From Pollutimonas bauzanensis_A (GTDB lineage: Bacteria; Pseudomonadota; Gammaproteobacteria; Burkholderiales; Burkholderiaceae_B): DNA of 7,511 nucleotides. Made by a program: the position numbers and the translations under genes. The stretch spans positions 1 to 7,511 of the forward strand of contig NZ_JBEBUX010000172.1 of assembly GCF_040393045.1 (NCBI RefSeq). Reading direction: 5' to 3'. Numbering within the stretch: the stretch's first letter is position 1; each line of letters begins with the position of its first letter. Positions 5,688 to 7,511 of this stretch are shown here, piece by piece. Under the pieces are notes generated by a model. It saw nothing but the letters and a program-made list of their open reading frames with translations, had not been told where the DNA came from and did no database searches.

Positions 5688-6929
5688 AAGCTGGACTGAT
5701 GCCAGCCGCTCTGCTTTGGAATGCGACCCTGCCGCGGTAAACAACACGTCGGTTGACGAGTTCAGGGCGGTTTCGGACGAGTCTTGCAGCACACCAATAA
5801 TAAAGCCCACCCCAACGACTTGGATCGCCAAGTCGTTGGAAATGCCAAACAAACTGCAGGCCAGTGGAATTAGCAGTAATGATCCGCCTGCCACGCCTGA
5901 TGCGCCGCACGCACATATGGTTGCGACAACGCTTAACAATAGTGCCGTCGGGAGGTCTACCGTGATACCCAGAGTATTGACGGCTGCCAGCGTCAATACG
6001 GTGATCGTAATGGCTGCGCCGGCCATATTGATGGTGGCGCCCAAGGGAATGGAAACCGAGTAGGTGTCTTCATTAAGTCCCAAGCGCTTGCACAACGCCA
6101 TATTGACAGGGATATTGGCTGCCGAACTGCGGGTAAAGAACGCGGTTATGCCGCTTTCCCGCAGGCAGGTAAATACCAGGGGGTAAGGATTTTGCCTGAC
6201 CTTGATAAAAACGATTAGTGGATTCACCACCAGCGCCACGAACAGCATGCAGCCTATCAAGACAACCAACAGGCGTGCGTAGTCGAGTAGGGCGCTAAAG
6301 CCTGTATCGGCAATCGTTGCTGCGACCAAGCCGAAAATGCCGATCGGTGCGAAGCGGATGATGATTTTGACAATAAAGGAAAGGCTTGCTGACAGGTCTG
6401 CCACGACATGCTTGGTTGCGCCATGCGCATGGCGCAACGCTACGCCAATGGCTACAGCCCAAGCCAGGATGCCAATGTAGTTGGCATTGGCCAATGCATT
6501 GACGGGATTGTCTACGACATTCATCAACAAGGTTTTCAGGACCTCGATAATGCTGCCAGGAGGGCTGAGCACTTCGGTGCTGGCCTTTAGCTGCAAGGTC
6601 AGAGGAAACAGATAGCTGGCGATGACCGCGACCAGTGCGGCTGCAAAAGTGCCCGCGAGATACAGCAGCAGAATCGGCCCCATGCTGGTTTTCTGGCCTT
6701 GCTTATGGTTGGCGATAGAGGCCGCGACCAGTACGAAGACGAGAATGGGGGCCACCGACTTCAAGGCGCTGATGAACAGATCGCCTAATAAGCTGACGCT
6801 TTGGGCCGCTGATGGAAAAAAATAAGCCAGTACGATTCCGGCAATCAGGCCAATTAAAATTTGTACAACCAGACTGCCATTGCTGACAAATTGCAAAAGG
6901 GGATTTTGCTTAACTTCGTCGCGTCCCAT
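5685..6929 (-). CDS. sstT: serine/threonine:Na+ symporter SstT
   Basis: This 414-residue inner-membrane transporter of the DAACS (glutamate transporter-like, SLC1) family takes up serine and threonine with sodium. The SLC1 core is clear: the serine-rich re-entrant loop RSSAANIPVN (267-276), the NMAG motif in the unwound helix 7 (301-304), the second re-entrant loop ASGVAGGS (343-350) and the substrate-binding helix with QDSSETALNSSTDV (382-395). NSSTDV together with the length (E. coli SstT is also 414 residues) favours SstT over the dicarboxylate or glutamate members. I chose the ATG at 6929 because GGAG lies six nt upstream. An in-frame TTG 18 bp earlier would bury that Shine-Dalgarno sequence. 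The gene converges on nirK and is divergent from ssrA. No metabolic partner gene is adjacent. Confidence 0.94.
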   Translation of the reverse strand: MGRDEVKQNPLLQFVSNGSLVVQILIGLIAGIVLAYFFPSAAQSVSLLGDLFISALKSVAPILVFVLVAASIANHKQGQKTSMGPILLLYLAGTFAAALVAVIASYLFPLTLQLKASTEVLSPPGSIIEVLKTLLMNVVDNPVNALANANYIGILAWAVAIGVALRHAHGATKHVVADLSASLSFIVKIIIRFAPIGIFGLVAATIADTGFSALLDYARLLVVLIGCMLFVALVVNPLIVFIKVRQNPYPLVFTCLRESGITAFFTRSSAANIPVNMALCKRLGLNEDTYSVSIPLGATINMAGAAITITVLTLAAVNTLGITVDLPTALLLSVVATICACGASGVAGGSLLLIPLACSLFGISNDLAIQVVGVGFIIGVLQDSSETALNSSTDVLFTAAGSHSKAERLASVQL

Positions 6930-6935
6930 GTAAAA

Positions 6936-6960
6936 CTCCAAAACCAAGTCTTATGACTTG
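6936..6960 (-). promoter_or_regulatory. sstT leader: perfect hairpin next to the Shine-Dalgarno sequence
   Basis: On the minus strand CAAGTC-ATAA-GACTTG (6960-6945) is a perfect 6-bp inverted repeat with a 4-nt centre. Five nt later comes GGAG (6939-6936), then six nt to the ATG. If transcribed it would form a small hairpin at the ribosome site. TATACA at 6964-6959 could be a -10 and would then place the transcription start inside the repeat, making it an operator instead. Confidence 0.4.
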
Positions 6961-7111
6961 TATAGATGAACCTCGCTCCGTCCTCGCACACCCGTCGGTT
7001 TTGAAGATTGCACATTTTTCGCGGAGCGCGCTGCCAGCCCCCGCCATGCGTCGTATTCGTGTTGTCAAATATCCTCAAACAGGCCGCGGGAATTTTACCA
7101 CCGCTATTAAC

Positions 7112-7141
7112 CTGTCCAAGGAAGGGGATATGCACTACAAT
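7112..7141 (+). promoter_or_regulatory. candidate ssrA promoter
   Basis: TACAAT (7136-7141) matches the sigma-70 -10 at 5 of 6 positions. It ends 9 nt before the mature tmRNA 5' end, allowing a few leader nt to be trimmed by RNase P. CTGTCC (7112-7117) is the best placed -35, at 18-bp spacing, but matches only 3 of 6. A better -35-like TTGTCA at 7062-7067 is too far away. Confidence 0.5.
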
Positions 7142-7150
7142 GTCAGTTCT

Positions 7151-7511
7151 GGGGTCGATCCGGCTTCGACGTGGGTCGCGAAACAGAGCAGGGCATGCCG
7201 AGCACCAGTAAGCTCGTAAATCCACTGGAACACTATAAACGCCAACGACGAGCGTTTCGCTTTAGCCGCCTAGTGCGGTAAGCCGCTGCACTAATTTGTC
7301 TTTGGGTTAGGTAGGGTAAAACTTACAGCAGCGTCATTTACAAAGAATCGGATTTTGTTGGGTCACTCAGCATCATCTTAAATTAATGTGAATCGCCAAG
7401 GAAGGGCCTGTCGGTTGGCATGATCCGAGGTTAAAACTTAAAATGAACCGAATAAGCATGTAGAACTGCCTGCAGAGGGCTTGCGGACGGGGGTTCAATT
7501 CCCCCCGACTC
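7151..7511 (+). ncRNA. ssrA: transfer-messenger RNA (tmRNA), 3' end cut by the window edge
   Basis: tmRNA frees ribosomes stalled on broken mRNA: charged with alanine and carried by SmpB, it enters the A site and supplies a short frame that adds a degradation tag. The tRNA-like half is complete but for the last bases. GGGGTCG (7151-7157) pairs with CGACTC (7506-7511) plus the next base, including the G3-U wobble (7153/7510) that identifies alanine. The T arm is a GGGGG/CCCCC stem around TTCAATT (7489-7505). The conserved 5' segment CCGGCTTCGACGTGGG is present. The tag frame runs 7241-7273 and encodes ANDERFALAA followed by TAG, ending in the ALAA recognised by ClpXP-type proteases. The tag is the type I recall for Bordetella and relatives. 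About 361 nt lie in the window, consistent with the usual length near 365. Confidence 0.97.

Noticed and set aside
7062..7067. TTGTCA as the ssrA -35 element
   Set aside because: It matches 5 of 6 but is about 68 bp ahead of the only good -10 before ssrA, and no -10 lies at normal spacing from it.
6953..7219. Open frames between sstT and ssrA on both strands
   Set aside because: They run through the ssrA promoter and into the conserved 5' end of the tmRNA, which is not translated in those frames.

Overview
The window looks like core chromosome of a betaproteobacterium in the order Burkholderiales, most likely the Alcaligenaceae (the Bordetella / Achromobacter / Pusillimonas neighbourhood). 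The best evidence is the transfer-messenger RNA at the right end. Its open reading frame encodes the tag ANDERFALAA, which from memory is the form found in Bordetella-type bacteria. The protein genes are moderately GC-rich and none shows a frameshift or internal stop. No insertion sequence, CRISPR array, integrase or rRNA was seen.

Layout, left to right. At the extreme left edge an open plus-strand frame, possibly the tail of an unknown gene, runs into the 3' end of dbpA. Three minus-strand genes follow in tandem: dbpA (DEAD-box 23S rRNA helicase), azoR (FMN-dependent NADH azoreductase / quinone reductase) and a GT39/PMT-type membrane glycosyltransferase. A 259-bp divergent intergenic region then separates the glycosyltransferase from nirK on the plus strand. 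nirK is followed by a hairpin terminator and, convergently, by sstT (Na+/serine-threonine symporter) on the minus strand. A 221-bp divergent gap leads to ssrA (tmRNA) on the plus strand, which is cut by the window edge just before its terminal CCACCA-type end.

The most distinctive gene is nirK. It is not the usual two-cupredoxin enzyme. The secreted protein has an extra N-terminal cupredoxin domain with its own complete type 1 copper ligand set (His89, Cys126, His131, Met136). This precedes a full class II (AniA-like) nitrite reductase with intact type 1, type 2 and catalytic residues. The layout matches the three-domain enzyme described from Hyphomicrobium denitrificans, so it suggests an electron-entry module fused to the reductase. 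The gene stands alone, with no nirV, nor or regulatory gene beside it in the window.

The genes do not form one pathway. dbpA (ribosome assembly) and ssrA (ribosome rescue) both serve translation. azoR, the glycosyltransferase, nirK and sstT appear to be independent transcription units. Several intergenic structures deserve a second look: a perfect 10-bp inverted repeat between azoR and dbpA, an NsrR-like sequence and a G8 tract upstream of nirK, and a perfect 6-bp hairpin just ahead of the sstT ribosome binding site.
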